Origin: Streptomyces sp. NBC_01264
Lineage (GTDB): Bacteria > Actinomycetota > Actinomycetes > Streptomycetales > Streptomycetaceae
Assembly (NCBI RefSeq): GCF_026340675.1
Contig: NZ_JAPEOX010000001.1
Span: 6,882,001 to 6,946,000 of the forward strand
Length of the DNA stretch: 64,000 bases
Direction of reading: 5' to 3'
This document shows, in pieces, positions 10,101 to 17,792 of this stretch; the stretch's first letter is position 1; each line of letters opens with the position of its first letter. Below the pieces are notes generated by a model. It ran no database searches. It saw nothing but the letters and a program-made list of their open reading frames with translations, and was not told where the DNA came from. Made by a program: the position numbers and the translations under genes.

Positions 10101-11404
10101 GGCTGCTGCCCCATGACCACCGGCTCCTCGACGCCGCCGCCCGGCGGCTGGTCCGGGCACCGCAGCTCGTGCAGCCGCTGCTCTGCGGCTGGTTCCGCGA
10201 CGAGCGGCGGCTGCACGGGCGGCCCGGGGCCACCGTCGCCACCGCCGCACAGGCGTTGCTGCACACCAACCGCAGCCTCGCCGTCGACGACCTCACCGAG
10301 GCGCTCGTCACCGCCGCGCACCCCCGCGCCGACGAGCTGCTCGCCGTACTCGCCGAGGACGAGCCCTCCGCCCTCAGCCGCGCCGTGGACCGCTGGGCCC
10401 ACGACGAACGGCCCGGCCGCCGGGTCGCGGCCGCCGCGTACGGGCCGCTCACCGCCCCGCACGTGCGCACCCCCGCCGACCGCGAGCTGCTGCGCTACGC
10501 CGCGCAGGCCCTCCTCGCCCGCCCCGCGGACGCCTCCCTGCACGGCAGCGCCCTCGGGATCCTGCTCCGCGACCCCCAGGTACGGGCCCGCTACCTCCCC
10601 GAGGCCCTCGCCTGCTTCCGCGACCCCGGTCGCGGCCGGCGGCTGCCCGCCGCCGCGCTGGTCGCCGCGCTGCCCGTGCTGCCCGACCCGGACTCGGTGT
10701 TCGCCGCCCTGCGGGAGCGGGCCGACGGGGAAGTGGTGCGCGCGCTGGCCGCGCTGACCACGCCGGGCCTGGCGCGGCGCGCGGCCGACCTCGTACGGGA
10801 CCACCTCGCGCGGCACCCGCAGGACGCGCCGCACGCCGCCGAGTTCCTGGAAAGGCGGCTCGAACAGGGCCTGGCCGCCGCCCCCGTGCTCCGCCCGCTC
10901 GTACGGGACCTGCTGGGCTCCGGTCCGCCCCCGGTCCGGGCGGCGCTGGCCCGCGTACTGGCCGCCCCGGGCACGGAGCCCTCGTACACGCTCCGCGGCG
11001 AGCTGGCCGAGGAGCTGCTCCGCGAGGAGCTCGACCCGTCCGTGCTCGACGCCTTCCTCGGCGCGCTGGCGGCGGGCGCGGCCACCGGCGCGCCGCCGGA
11101 CCGTACCCGGGACCTGCTGCGGCGCACCGGCCGGCAACTGCTGCGGGCACCGGGCGGCCCGGCCGTCTTCGAGCGGCGCACGGTCGAGCTGGCGCGGGCC
11201 GAACCGGCCTTCGGCGCGCTCGTGGCCCGCTGGCTGGAGCGGGCGCCGCAGGAGGCGGCGGCGCTGCTGGGGCCGAGCGCGCGCCGGACCGTCGAGACCC
11301 TCGCTCGGAGCACGTGCCCCGGCACGTCTCGCAGCGCGCCCCGGAACGCTTCCCCGCCGGACGACGCCGATGATGGGCAGCGGGCACCGGCATGGCAGTC
11401 TTAG
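7148..11404 (+). CDS. Large protein: degenerate trypsin-like domain, P-loop NTPase-like domain, pentapeptide array and helical C terminus
   Basis: A 1418-residue protein of unknown function. Residues 15-185 look like a trypsin fold: GSGF, a TSHEAV motif with His32, and GEACGGPV at 144-151 where the usual Ser is Cys147. The expected Asp is not evident (ELGLALVRSD), so proteolysis is doubtful. A P-loop follows (VGRPGTGRTT, about 261-270), with a Walker B-like LLVVLDGPEE (about 358-367), as in STAND-type ATPases. Residues 335-348 are a Ser-Ala run and 704-888 a 37-unit pentapeptide array. From about 940 to 1418 the protein is Ala/Leu/Arg-rich and probably alpha-helical repeats. The GTG start has GGGGAG upstream. 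It lies 57 nt before ribF, between truB and ribF. I infer a regulatory or scaffolding role; no substrate is visible. Confidence 0.75.
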   Translation: MTAELIRICDLAGRPRGSGFVADDRGTVLTSHEAVDGLARMVLHGPAPQERSWRAGASDVTALPELGLALVRSDGLGARPLPVAPRGVIAPGTYVRLSARGWRQARVLGPAEAAYPAADRLHLLPAALELAIGTDGRDALRLGGEACGGPVLDAGTGAVLAVLCTALQAEHRCGGFAVPLAAAAAADPGGPLAALLERNAATVPGHGADLNLAGALQLTGTTLGVALRALAAGGPEPVDRPALAAELDAFTAGDRPVLALVGRPGTGRTTALAALAVRRARGPRPAPTLWLRGADLRAGDTSLADAVARALAEAGRILEVPAAGPDRGPDPASACTSASASASASALASLVASAGRPLLVVLDGPEEMPPRLAGRAGPWTGATAAWLEATGARLAVAARPEHWESAGRLYPPRMLRTPARPARRLPPAVPVGDLTPGEAEQARARLGIPADAVAGADARHPLTLRLLAEIRAAGVTDGCPSRDEVFAAHLDLLCLRVAVRVSAAHPQPRRPGGGAEPDGAGVHGPGADRLAARVAGRVHEAARRCLGPGRGQLDRASFEELFPWRSGWASAVLTEGLLVPAGEGYRFAHEELADWVQAAHLDLPAALATLGRDVPRHRIGPVLEALRLLPPGERAAGLERLVALLDGAEGPEATWWAARLVGETLLVLPDATPYLPLLHGLATRLTGPEPGPRGTPEAHPSPTDSSWPGNSPAGASGPGGSPASHSWAGGCPTGASPSGASSADTSSAGAFRADNSSASSTPAGASPAGASPSGPSSSDTSWSGGSSASSSQADTSSAGASGAGGSSAGGSQADTSSVGAFWAGGSSASPSSAGASSADGSPAGAPSAGASGAGGSPAGASSSGPFPAGGSSAGGSPSGRSPAGPAPAGSVAYAGALGRTGPAGATGWAGAGGFGGPWIPAQGGASGAGGRQLRPEVAAGGTARVGGAGAPAGPGQGREDEGEFGAGFWSRVRVAEAERFELLRRLLPHDHRLLDAAARRLVRAPQLVQPLLCGWFRDERRLHGRPGATVATAAQALLHTNRSLAVDDLTEALVTAAHPRADELLAVLAEDEPSALSRAVDRWAHDERPGRRVAAAAYGPLTAPHVRTPADRELLRYAAQALLARPADASLHGSALGILLRDPQVRARYLPEALACFRDPGRGRRLPAAALVAALPVLPDPDSVFAALRERADGEVVRALAALTTPGLARRAADLVRDHLARHPQDAPHAAEFLERRLEQGLAAAPVLRPLVRDLLGSGPPPVRAALARVLAAPGTEPSYTLRGELAEELLREELDPSVLDAFLGALAAGAATGAPPDRTRDLLRRTGRQLLRAPGGPAVFERRTVELARAEPAFGALVARWLERAPQEAAALLGPSARRTVETLARSTCPGTSRSAPRNASPPDDADDGQRAPAWQS
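8155..8184 (+). repeat. Hexanucleotide run encoding Ser-Ala repeats
   Basis: Five tandem 6-bp units (ttcggc, with one ttccgc variant) inside the 1418-residue gene encode a Ser-Ala run between the P-loop and Walker B motifs. Unit changes keep the frame, so its length can vary without disrupting the protein. Confidence 0.8.
9257..9811 (+). repeat. 37-copy 15-bp coding repeat (pentapeptide array)
   Basis: 555 nt divide exactly into 37 units of 15 bp. Translated, they give pentapeptides of the form [G/D/S]-[A/G/T/P]-[S/F/T]-[S/P/G/Q/W]-[A/S], for example GASSA, DTSSA, GGSSA, GASPA. Position 1 is nearly always Gly, Asp or Ser and position 5 nearly always Ala or Ser. The units are degenerate at DNA level, with favourite blocks such as gacacctcctcggcg recurring. 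The array is in frame and lies between the NTPase-like part and the helical C-terminal part of the surrounding protein. Confidence 0.9.
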
Positions 11405-11461
11405 ACCTGCAATCGGCAACCAGGACGTGGGCCCAAAGGGTTCGGGCGAGGAGCGGTCACA

Positions 11462-12418
11462 GTGCAGCGCTGGCGTGGCTTGGAGGACATCCCCCAGGAC
11501 TGGGGACGCGGCGTCGTCACCATCGGCTCCTACGACGGCGTCCACCGGGGTCATCAGCTGATCATCGGCCGCGCCGTGGCCAAGGCGCGCGAGCTCGGCG
11601 TCCCCTCCGTGGTCGTCACCTTCAGCCCGCACCCGAGCGAGGTCGTCCGCCCCGGCAGCCACCCGCCGATCCTGGCCCCCTACGACCGGCGCGCCGAGCT
11701 GATGGCCGGGCTGGGCGTGGACGCGCTGCTGATCCTGCCCTTCACCGCGGAGTTCTCGCAGCTGTCCCCGGCCGACTTCATCGTGAAGGTGCTCGTCGAC
11801 AAGCTGCACGCGCTGGCGGTCATCGAGGGCCCGAACTTCCGCTTCGGCCACAAGGCCGCCGGGAACGTCGAGTTCCTGCGCCAGCTCGGCGCCAGCTACG
11901 ACTACGAGGTCGAGGTCGTGGACCTGGTGGAGCGCGGCGAGGCGGGCGGCGGCGTGCCGTTCTCCTCCACGCTCGCGCGCAAGCTGGTGGCGCAGGGCGA
12001 CATGGACGGCGCGGCCGAGATCCTGGGGCGCCCGCACCGGCTCGAGGGCGTCGTGGTGCGCGGTGCGCAGCGCGGGCGCGAACTCGGCTACCCGACGGCG
12101 AACGTGGAGACGCAGCCGCACACCGCGATCCCGGCCGACGGGGTGTACGCGGGCTGGCTGACGGCGGACGGCGAGCGGATGCCGGCGGCGATCTCGGTCG
12201 GCACGAACGTGCAGTTCGACGCGACCGAGCGGACCGTGGAGGCGTACGCGATCGACCGGGTCGGGCTGGACCTGTACGGCATGCACGTGGCCGTCGACTT
12301 CCTCGCCTACGTGCGCGGGATGGCGAAGTTCGATTCCCTGGACGGGCTGTTGGAGGCCATCGCGGACGACGTGAAGCGCGCGCGGGTGCTGACGGACGCG
12401 TACGACGCGGAGCGCTGA
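11462..12418 (+). CDS. ribF: Bifunctional riboflavin kinase/FAD synthetase
   Basis: A 318-residue enzyme that phosphorylates riboflavin to FMN and adenylylates FMN to FAD. The N-terminal nucleotidyltransferase half begins with VVTIGSYDGVHRGHQLII (GxxDGxHxGH, about residues 18-35) and includes TFSPHPSEV. The C-terminal kinase half contains HRLEGVVVRGAQRGRELGYP followed by PTANVE (about 194-220), the riboflavin kinase signature. The GTG start lies 57 nt after the preceding gene, so co-transcription is possible. It ends before a bidirectional terminator. Confidence 0.97.
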   Translation: MQRWRGLEDIPQDWGRGVVTIGSYDGVHRGHQLIIGRAVAKARELGVPSVVVTFSPHPSEVVRPGSHPPILAPYDRRAELMAGLGVDALLILPFTAEFSQLSPADFIVKVLVDKLHALAVIEGPNFRFGHKAAGNVEFLRQLGASYDYEVEVVDLVERGEAGGGVPFSSTLARKLVAQGDMDGAAEILGRPHRLEGVVVRGAQRGRELGYPTANVETQPHTAIPADGVYAGWLTADGERMPAAISVGTNVQFDATERTVEAYAIDRVGLDLYGMHVAVDFLAYVRGMAKFDSLDGLLEAIADDVKRARVLTDAYDAER

Positions 12419-12430
12419 CGAGCGGTCGCA

Positions 12431-12488
12431 GCACGGGCGAGGGCCCGTACCGTCCCGGGGATTCCGGGGGCGGTACGGGCCCTCGTGC
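12431..12488. terminator. Bidirectional terminator between ribF and the MinD/EspI-like gene
   Basis: gagggcccgtaccg and cggtacgggccctc form a 14-bp perfect stem, extended outwards by gcac/gtgc, around tcccggggattccggggg. It sits between two convergent genes and probably serves both strands. Confidence 0.75.
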
Positions 12489-12542
12489 GTGCGCCGGCCG
12501 GGTGAGCCCGGCCGTCACCCGTCGGTCGTCACCCCTCAGCCG

Positions 12543-15164
12543 TCAGCCCAGGCGCGGGTCGCGCGGGGGCCCGCCGGGCTGGGGCGGCTGGGGCTGCGGC
12601 TGACCGGGCTGCTGGGGCCAGGGCTGGCCGGGGGTGGGGTAGGGCTGCTGGCCGTACGGGGCCTGCGGCGGCTGGGGCGGGGGCTGCTGAGGCTGCTGGT
12701 GCTGCTGCGGGTAGGCCTGCTGGGGCGGCTGCGGCTGGCCCCAGTGGTTCTGGGGCGCTTGCTGCTGGGCGCGGATGAAGTCCTCGGCGACCAGGGCGGA
12801 GAGGTTGAAGTAGGCCTCGCGCGTCTTGGGCCGGAGCATGTCGAGATCGACCTCGGCACCCGCCGCGAGGTGGTCGTCGAACGGGACCACGACGACACCG
12901 CGGCAGCGGGTCTCGAAGTGCCGCACGATGTCCTCGACCTTGATCATCTTGGCGGTCTCGCGGACCCCCGAGATCACGGTGAGGGAGCGCGAGACGAGGT
13001 CGGCGTACCCGTGCGCGGAGAGCCAGTCGAGGGTGGTGCTGGCGCTGCTCGCGCCGTCCACCGACGGGGTCGAGATGATGATCAGCTGATCGGCCAGGTC
13101 CAGGACCCCGCGCATGGCGGAGTAGAGGAGGCCGGTGCCCGAGTCGGTGAGGATGATCGGGTACTGGCGGCCGAGCGTCTCGATGACCCGGCGGTAGTCC
13201 TCGTCGTTGAAGGCCGTCGAGACGGCCGGGTCCACGTCGTTGGCGATGATCTCCAGGCCGGAGGGTGCCTGCGAGGTGAACCGGCGGATGTCCATGTACG
13301 AGTTCAGGTACGGGATCGCCTGGACCAGGTCCCGGATCGTCGCCCCGGTCTCGCGGCGCACGCGGCGGCCGAGGGTACCGGCGTCGGGGTTCGCGTCGAT
13401 GGCCAGGATCTTGTCCTGGCGCTCGGTGGCGAGGGTGGCGCCGAGGGCGGTGGTGGTCGTGGTCTTGCCGACGCCGCCCTTGAGGCTGATGACGGCGATC
13501 CGGTAGCAGGACATGACCGGCGTGCGGATCAGCTCCAGCTTGCGCCGCCGCTCCGTTTCGGCCGCCTTGCCGCCGAAGCGGAACAGGCCGCCGCCGGAGG
13601 GGGCGTTGTTGCCGCTCCGCGCCTTCTGCCGACCGCGGAGCAGGCGGTCGGAGGACAGCTCGACGGCGGCGGTGTAGCCCAGGGGGGCGCCGCCGGAGGG
13701 CTGGGGGGCGCCGTAACGGGGGTCGTGCCCGTGGGGTCCCTGCGGTCCCTGGGGGCCTTGGGGGCCTTGGGGGCCCGGCGGACCCTGCTGCCACTGGGCG
13801 CCGCGAGGATCGGCGTACTGCGGCGGCTGAGGCTGCGGCTGCGGCGGCTGGGGTGCGGGCGGGGGGAACCCGTAGCCGGGGTCCTGCTGCGGGGCCTGCG
13901 GGGCCTGTTGCGGGGCCTGCTGCGCGGGCGGGAATCCGTACCCGGCGTCGGGCGTCTGGGGGCGGGCCTGGGGCTGGGGCTGCACGGGCGGTTCGATGGC
14001 GTACCCGACCTGGGGGTCCGCGGATGCCGTCAACTCGGCAGGCCACTCCGGGAGTTCAGGGCCGGATGCCGAATCGGCTCCGGTGGATCCCTCGAACGGG
14101 TTCGCCGCGCGCGGCGTGGGGATGACCGTCCCGGCGGGGGGAGTGGGCGTACGTACGACTGCGGGCGGCGCGGAGTTCGGGTACGGCGGCTGGGCGTCGT
14201 ACGAAGCCGGTGCGTCCGGCCGGGCGTGCGGGGGCGTGCCGTGCTCGGCGCCGGTGGGCACGGAGGCGTACGGGTCGCTCAAGGGGCCCTGATCGGCAGG
14301 GGAGTCGACGGTCGGCGCCGGTGCGTGGGGCTCGCCGGGGGAGGCCTGCAGGCCCGCGGGATCGGTGGCACCTGCGGAACCCGGACCGGCGGGTGCGTCG
14401 GCCTGCGGCGCGGAGCTGTCCGGAGCCGCCGGAGCCGCCGGGACCGGCGGCAGGGCGGGGCTCGGTGCCGGGGCGTGCGGCGGGACGGCCGCATCCGGGG
14501 CGGACGGATACGCGGGGCCCGGGCCGCCCGCGTACGGCGGCAACCCGGTGCCCGAGGGCGGAGTGTGGGGCGGGGTGGCGCTGCTCGAGGCCGAGGGGTA
14601 CGACGGCCCTGCGGAGTCCGGGGCCGGGGCCGGGGTCGGGGTCCAGGCCGGTGCGGGGTCTGCCGCGACCGAGGGGTCCGACGGCAGTCCAGTGCTCTGG
14701 GCCGACGGGTGCGGCGTGGCGGCAGTGTCCCGAGCCGACGGGTACGCCGGGGCGGAGGTGCCGGGGGCCGGGGCGTAGGGCGCGACCGGAGTGCCCGGAG
14801 CGCCCGGGGTCGGAACGTACGGTGCGGCCGCGGGGTCCGCGGGCAGTGGCGTCGGTGCCTCGGGGGTGCCCGGGTACGGTGGGGCCGAGGCCGGTGCCGG
14901 GTTCGACGCCGCGCGCGGGGCGGGCGGCGCGATGCGCATCGTCGGAGGGGTCTCCAGGTCCGAAGGAGGTCGGTGGGGCTCGAAGCCGCTGCCTTCGGGC
15001 AGGCCCGGGATCGCGGCCGCCGCCGGAGCCGCGCCCTGCGTGTACCAGGCCGGCGGGGTGTAGTCGATGGTGAACTCGCCCGTCAGCTCGGGCTCCGCGT
15101 CGGACTGATCGTCCGTCGGGACGTCCCACGTCCCGCCGCGCCTCTCGTTCCGATCGCCGCTCAC
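12543..15164 (-). CDS. MinD/ParA-like ATPase with Pro-rich arms, EspI-like, of the type VII secretion locus
   Basis: An 873-residue protein. Residues 1-550 are low complexity, rich in Pro, Ala, Gly, Tyr and Gln, and probably disordered. Residues 551-800 form a MinD/ParA-type ATPase with the deviant Walker A KGGVGKTT (562-569) and [13 protein letters not shown]; a Pro/Gln/Gly tail follows to the end. This layout matches EspI-type proteins of mycobacterial ESX loci, Pro-rich MinD-like ATPases thought to regulate secretion. I chose GTG at 15164 because AGGAGGACCA lies just upstream (on the minus strand). The open frame extends 77 codons further, but without that signal. It is the last gene of the leftward eccE group, separated from it by 1.78 kb of repeats, and ends facing ribF. 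A regulatory role in secretion is inference. Confidence 0.82.
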   Translation of the reverse strand: MSGDRNERRGGTWDVPTDDQSDAEPELTGEFTIDYTPPAWYTQGAAPAAAAIPGLPEGSGFEPHRPPSDLETPPTMRIAPPAPRAASNPAPASAPPYPGTPEAPTPLPADPAAAPYVPTPGAPGTPVAPYAPAPGTSAPAYPSARDTAATPHPSAQSTGLPSDPSVAADPAPAWTPTPAPAPDSAGPSYPSASSSATPPHTPPSGTGLPPYAGGPGPAYPSAPDAAVPPHAPAPSPALPPVPAAPAAPDSSAPQADAPAGPGSAGATDPAGLQASPGEPHAPAPTVDSPADQGPLSDPYASVPTGAEHGTPPHARPDAPASYDAQPPYPNSAPPAVVRTPTPPAGTVIPTPRAANPFEGSTGADSASGPELPEWPAELTASADPQVGYAIEPPVQPQPQARPQTPDAGYGFPPAQQAPQQAPQAPQQDPGYGFPPPAPQPPQPQPQPPQYADPRGAQWQQGPPGPQGPQGPQGPQGPHGHDPRYGAPQPSGGAPLGYTAAVELSSDRLLRGRQKARSGNNAPSGGGLFRFGGKAAETERRRKLELIRTPVMSCYRIAVISLKGGVGKTTTTTALGATLATERQDKILAIDANPDAGTLGRRVRRETGATIRDLVQAIPYLNSYMDIRRFTSQAPSGLEIIANDVDPAVSTAFNDEDYRRVIETLGRQYPIILTDSGTGLLYSAMRGVLDLADQLIIISTPSVDGASSASTTLDWLSAHGYADLVSRSLTVISGVRETAKMIKVEDIVRHFETRCRGVVVVPFDDHLAAGAEVDLDMLRPKTREAYFNLSALVAEDFIRAQQQAPQNHWGQPQPPQQAYPQQHQQPQQPPPQPPQAPYGQQPYPTPGQPWPQQPGQPQPQPPQPGGPPRDPRLG

Positions 15165-15565
15165 TGGTCCTCCTGATCTGTCGAACACTGGTCCGGCGTC
15201 CCACCGGGCCACGCCGGCGCCCAGCCTAATCGTGCCCTGCCGCCGGTATCCGCCCCCGTCTGCCCGTACCCGGGGTGGATCACGGGCCGGGGCCGCCTCC
15301 ATCCTGCCCATACGGTCGGGCCCCGGCCAATCCCGTCGCCCCGAGCCGGTCGCCGGCTGCCCGCCGACGGGGTGGGCGGGCCGGTCCCCATCCACCCGTT
15401 CCCGCCCTGCGGATCCCCAATCTGTTCGTGCACGTCCGGTGCGACCTTGTGGCGCTGGCCGTTGGGGTGCGGCCTGTTCCGGCGCCGGCCGTGGCGTGCC
15501 GTCGGCTGGGCGCCTGCCTGTCCGTGGCCCGCCGTTGCCGGGGGCTCGTTCGGCTCAGCCTGCCG

Positions 15566-15637
15566 GTGGCCGGGGTGGCCGGGGTGGCTGGGGTGGCCGG
15601 GGTGGCCGGGGTGGCCGGGGTGGCCGGGGTGGCCGGG
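15566..15637. repeat. Eight tandem copies of a 9-bp unit
   Basis: The unit gtggccggg is repeated eight times head to tail with one variant (gtggctggg, third copy). In one frame it would read Val-Ala-Gly, but no credible gene covers it. Confidence 0.9.
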
Positions 15638-16559
15638 GTGCGCCGTGCGCCGCTTGCGTGGTGCGGGTCGGGGGCCCTGCGGGGCGGAGTCCCCTACCCG
15701 CCCTTCCACCGTTCCCAGGGCTCCGCCCTGACCCGGTCCTCAAACGCCGGACGGGCTGGATGGGGCCCCGGGCTCGCCCGACTCACCGGGTGGCAAGGGC
15801 CCGTGGCCCGGCCCGGTCCGGCTCGGCTCTGCCCATGGCCCGGCCCGGCTGTCCTCCGCTCTGCCCGGCCCGGTCCGGCTCGGCTCTGCCCGGCTCCGCT
15901 CGGCCCGGTGCGGCTCTGCTCCGCTCGGCCCGACTCGGCTCTGCCCGGTCCGGCCAGACTCGGCCTGGCCTGGCCCGGCCTGTCGGCTCCGGTTCAGGTT
16001 TCCAGGCGCTGTCGGTTCCGGTCCTGTTGGACAGCGGCTCGCCTGCTCCTGGCCCGTCGGTCCCCGGCTCGTTCGGCTCAGCCCCGTCGGTCCCCGGCGC
16101 GTTCCGGTCAGTCCTGCCTGTTCCTGGCTTGCTGGTTCATGGGGCCGTCGGTCAATGCCACGCACCTGCATGCTCCGCCGGTTCCCGGCCCACGCCGGTT
16201 GGTGGCACGTCTGAGCACATCCCGCCCACGCACCGCTCCGTCGGACGGTTCCTGCGGTGCCGCCGCCATGGGCTGCTCTGCTCTCGATCTGCCTTGGGCG
16301 GCCCGCTCGTTCGGGCTCACCGATTCCAGCTGTCCGCCGCCGGAACGGCTCGCCGTTGCCATCCCGCCGGTTACCGGACCCACACGCTCTGCCCGCTTCC
16401 GTTCCGGCGGGCGGCCGGTCCCGTGGAAGTCCCGTAAGCCGCGCACATGCAGCCGTGCCCCACCGGCATCCCGAGCCACGATCCCCCGAACCGGCACCCC
16501 CGGGTATCCACCCCACGGCCCCGGGTCCCCCGTGAGGGTGAACCTCACCGCGCCCCGGG

Positions 16560-16908
16560 CTCCACGGGCAGGCGCCCGCGCCCCGGGCTTCGCCGGGCCG
16601 GTACCTGTACCCCGGGCTTCGCCGGGCCGGTACCTGTACCCCGGGCTTCGCCGGGCCGGTACCCGTACTCCGGGCTCCGCCGGGCAGGCGTCCGCGCCCC
16701 GGGCTTCGCCGGGCCGGTACCCGTACTCCGAGCCCCGCGGGCAGGCGTCCGCGCCCCGAGCTTCGCCGGCCGGTACATGTACTCAGGGCTTCGCCGGGCC
16801 GGTACCCGCACCCCAGGCTTCGCCAGCCGGTACCTGTACCCCGGGCTTCGCCGGGCCGGAACCCGCGCCCCGAGCCCCGCCGGCAGGCACCCGCACCGTA
16901 GCCCCGGG
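16560..16908. repeat. Twelve-copy 28-29 bp tandem array
   Basis: Twelve imperfect units with no spacers. A typical unit begins cttcgccgggccggtacc and ends tgtaccccggg. Variants swap ggccggtac for ggcaggcgtc, and the last unit is longer (34 nt). At each junction cccgg-gcttcg-ccggg can form a small hairpin. The 28-29 bp period changes reading frame from unit to unit, so the array is not protein-coding. It ends 32 nt before the stop codon of the next leftward gene. Confidence 0.88.
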
Positions 16909-16940
16909 CTCCGCCCCGCCAGGGCGTCGCCCGTCCCGGT

Positions 16941-17792
16941 TCAGTCGATGCGCCGTGCCGGGCCCAGTAGGCCCGTCTCCCCGTCCGTCGGCTGCGTCAT
17001 CACGAACTGCCGGTCCCGCTCGGTGCACCACAGCGTGACCCCGTCGCCCAGCGTCGGCAGGGACTCCACCACCGCCGCGGGCAGCCGCATCAGGCGGCCG
17101 AGTTGCTCCGCTTCGTCGGGGGAGACCCGCTGGATGCCGACCAGGGAGGCGTTGCGCACCAGTCGGGGAGCCGCCGGGCTCAGGTACGGGAGCAGGGTCA
17201 GGACCGACTGCCAGGGTCCCGCCGCCACGCGGCCCCGCGGCGGCCGCATCCCGCAGTCGCGGATCACCAGGACCGGACTGCCCGCCGAGGCGCCCTGCGG
17301 CGGCACCCGGCCCACGTCGTGCAGGGTCACGCACTGCTGGCCCCCGCCCGCGGCCTGCGCCAGACCGGACCACACCTGGCCGCGCCCGGTCTCCACCGTC
17401 ACCCGCGCTCCCGTGGCAGCGGCCCGCAGGGCCAGGACCTGCGCCGTCCACAGGCCGCCGATCAGCGTGAGCTCGTACGGAGACGGCCGGTTGATGCCGA
17501 GGACCGCCGGGCGGCCCCCCGAGTCCACGCCGATGACGACCCCGTCGTCCCCGACGGGCAGCGCGAGCTCGTCCAGCTCCGCCGCCTGAACCACGTGCCG
17601 CTCCCGGCGCGGGCCGATCAGCCCGAACCCGCCGCGCGTCGATCCCGTTCCGGAGCGCGATGCCGCACCGGATCCCGAAACCGATCCGGGTCCGGGTCTG
17701 GATGCGGATGCGGATCCGGATGCGGATCCTGAAACTCCAGATCCCGGTCGAGATCCCGGTCCCGATCCCGCTCCCGAACGAGAGCCCCTCAT
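16941..17792 (-). CDS. Accessory protein of the type VII secretion locus, unknown function
   Basis: A 283-residue protein that I do not recognise. Residues 2-50 are a Ser/Gly/Ala/Pro low-complexity stretch encoded by hexanucleotide-like repeats (gatccg, gatgcg). The rest is a mixed hydrophobic and charged soluble domain without membrane segments or a P-loop. It includes RPAVLGINRPSPYELTLIGG and a C-terminal TLWCTERDRQFVMTQP. The ATG at 17792 overlaps the TGA of eccE by 3 bases (tcat on the plus strand), so it is translationally coupled to eccE and very probably works with the secretion complex. The open frame continues upstream, but there it lies antisense-free inside eccE and has no ribosome binding site. 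Confidence 0.72.
   Translation of the reverse strand: MRGSRSGAGSGPGSRPGSGVSGSASGSASASRPGPGSVSGSGAASRSGTGSTRGGFGLIGPRRERHVVQAAELDELALPVGDDGVVIGVDSGGRPAVLGINRPSPYELTLIGGLWTAQVLALRAAATGARVTVETGRGQVWSGLAQAAGGGQQCVTLHDVGRVPPQGASAGSPVLVIRDCGMRPPRGRVAAGPWQSVLTLLPYLSPAAPRLVRNASLVGIQRVSPDEAEQLGRLMRLPAAVVESLPTLGDGVTLWCTERDRQFVMTQPTDGETGLLGPARRID

Larger units (their letters stand above)
15165..16940. other. 1.78-kb gene-free, repeat-rich gap inside the type VII locus
   Basis: No reading frame here looks like a protein: the longest frames (plus 15275-17038; minus 15740-16516) run through tandem repeats whose period is not a multiple of three, and they have no recognisable domains. The stretch holds a 9-bp tandem repeat (15566-15637), a degenerate region of cggctctgcccggtc-like words (about 15770-16000), repeated ccgtcggtccccggc words (about 16055-16100) and a 28-29 bp array (16560-16908). 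Both flanking genes point left, so a promoter for the MinD/EspI-like gene probably lies in it; I could not pick one with confidence. Confidence 0.7.

Noticed and set aside
9788..12286. 832-residue open frame on the minus strand
   Set aside because: It spans antisense across two real genes (the large NTPase-like gene and ribF) and shows no family motif.
12489..15176. 895-residue open frame on the plus strand
   Set aside because: It is antisense to the MinD/EspI-like gene, which has the Walker A motif and a good ribosome binding site.
16560..16908. CRISPR array
   Set aside because: The repeats abut directly without unique spacers and no cas genes are near.
15275..17038. 587-residue open frame through the repeat gap
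   Set aside because: It runs through 28-29 bp repeats that change frame each unit and enters the antisense of the accessory gene; the composition is not protein-like.
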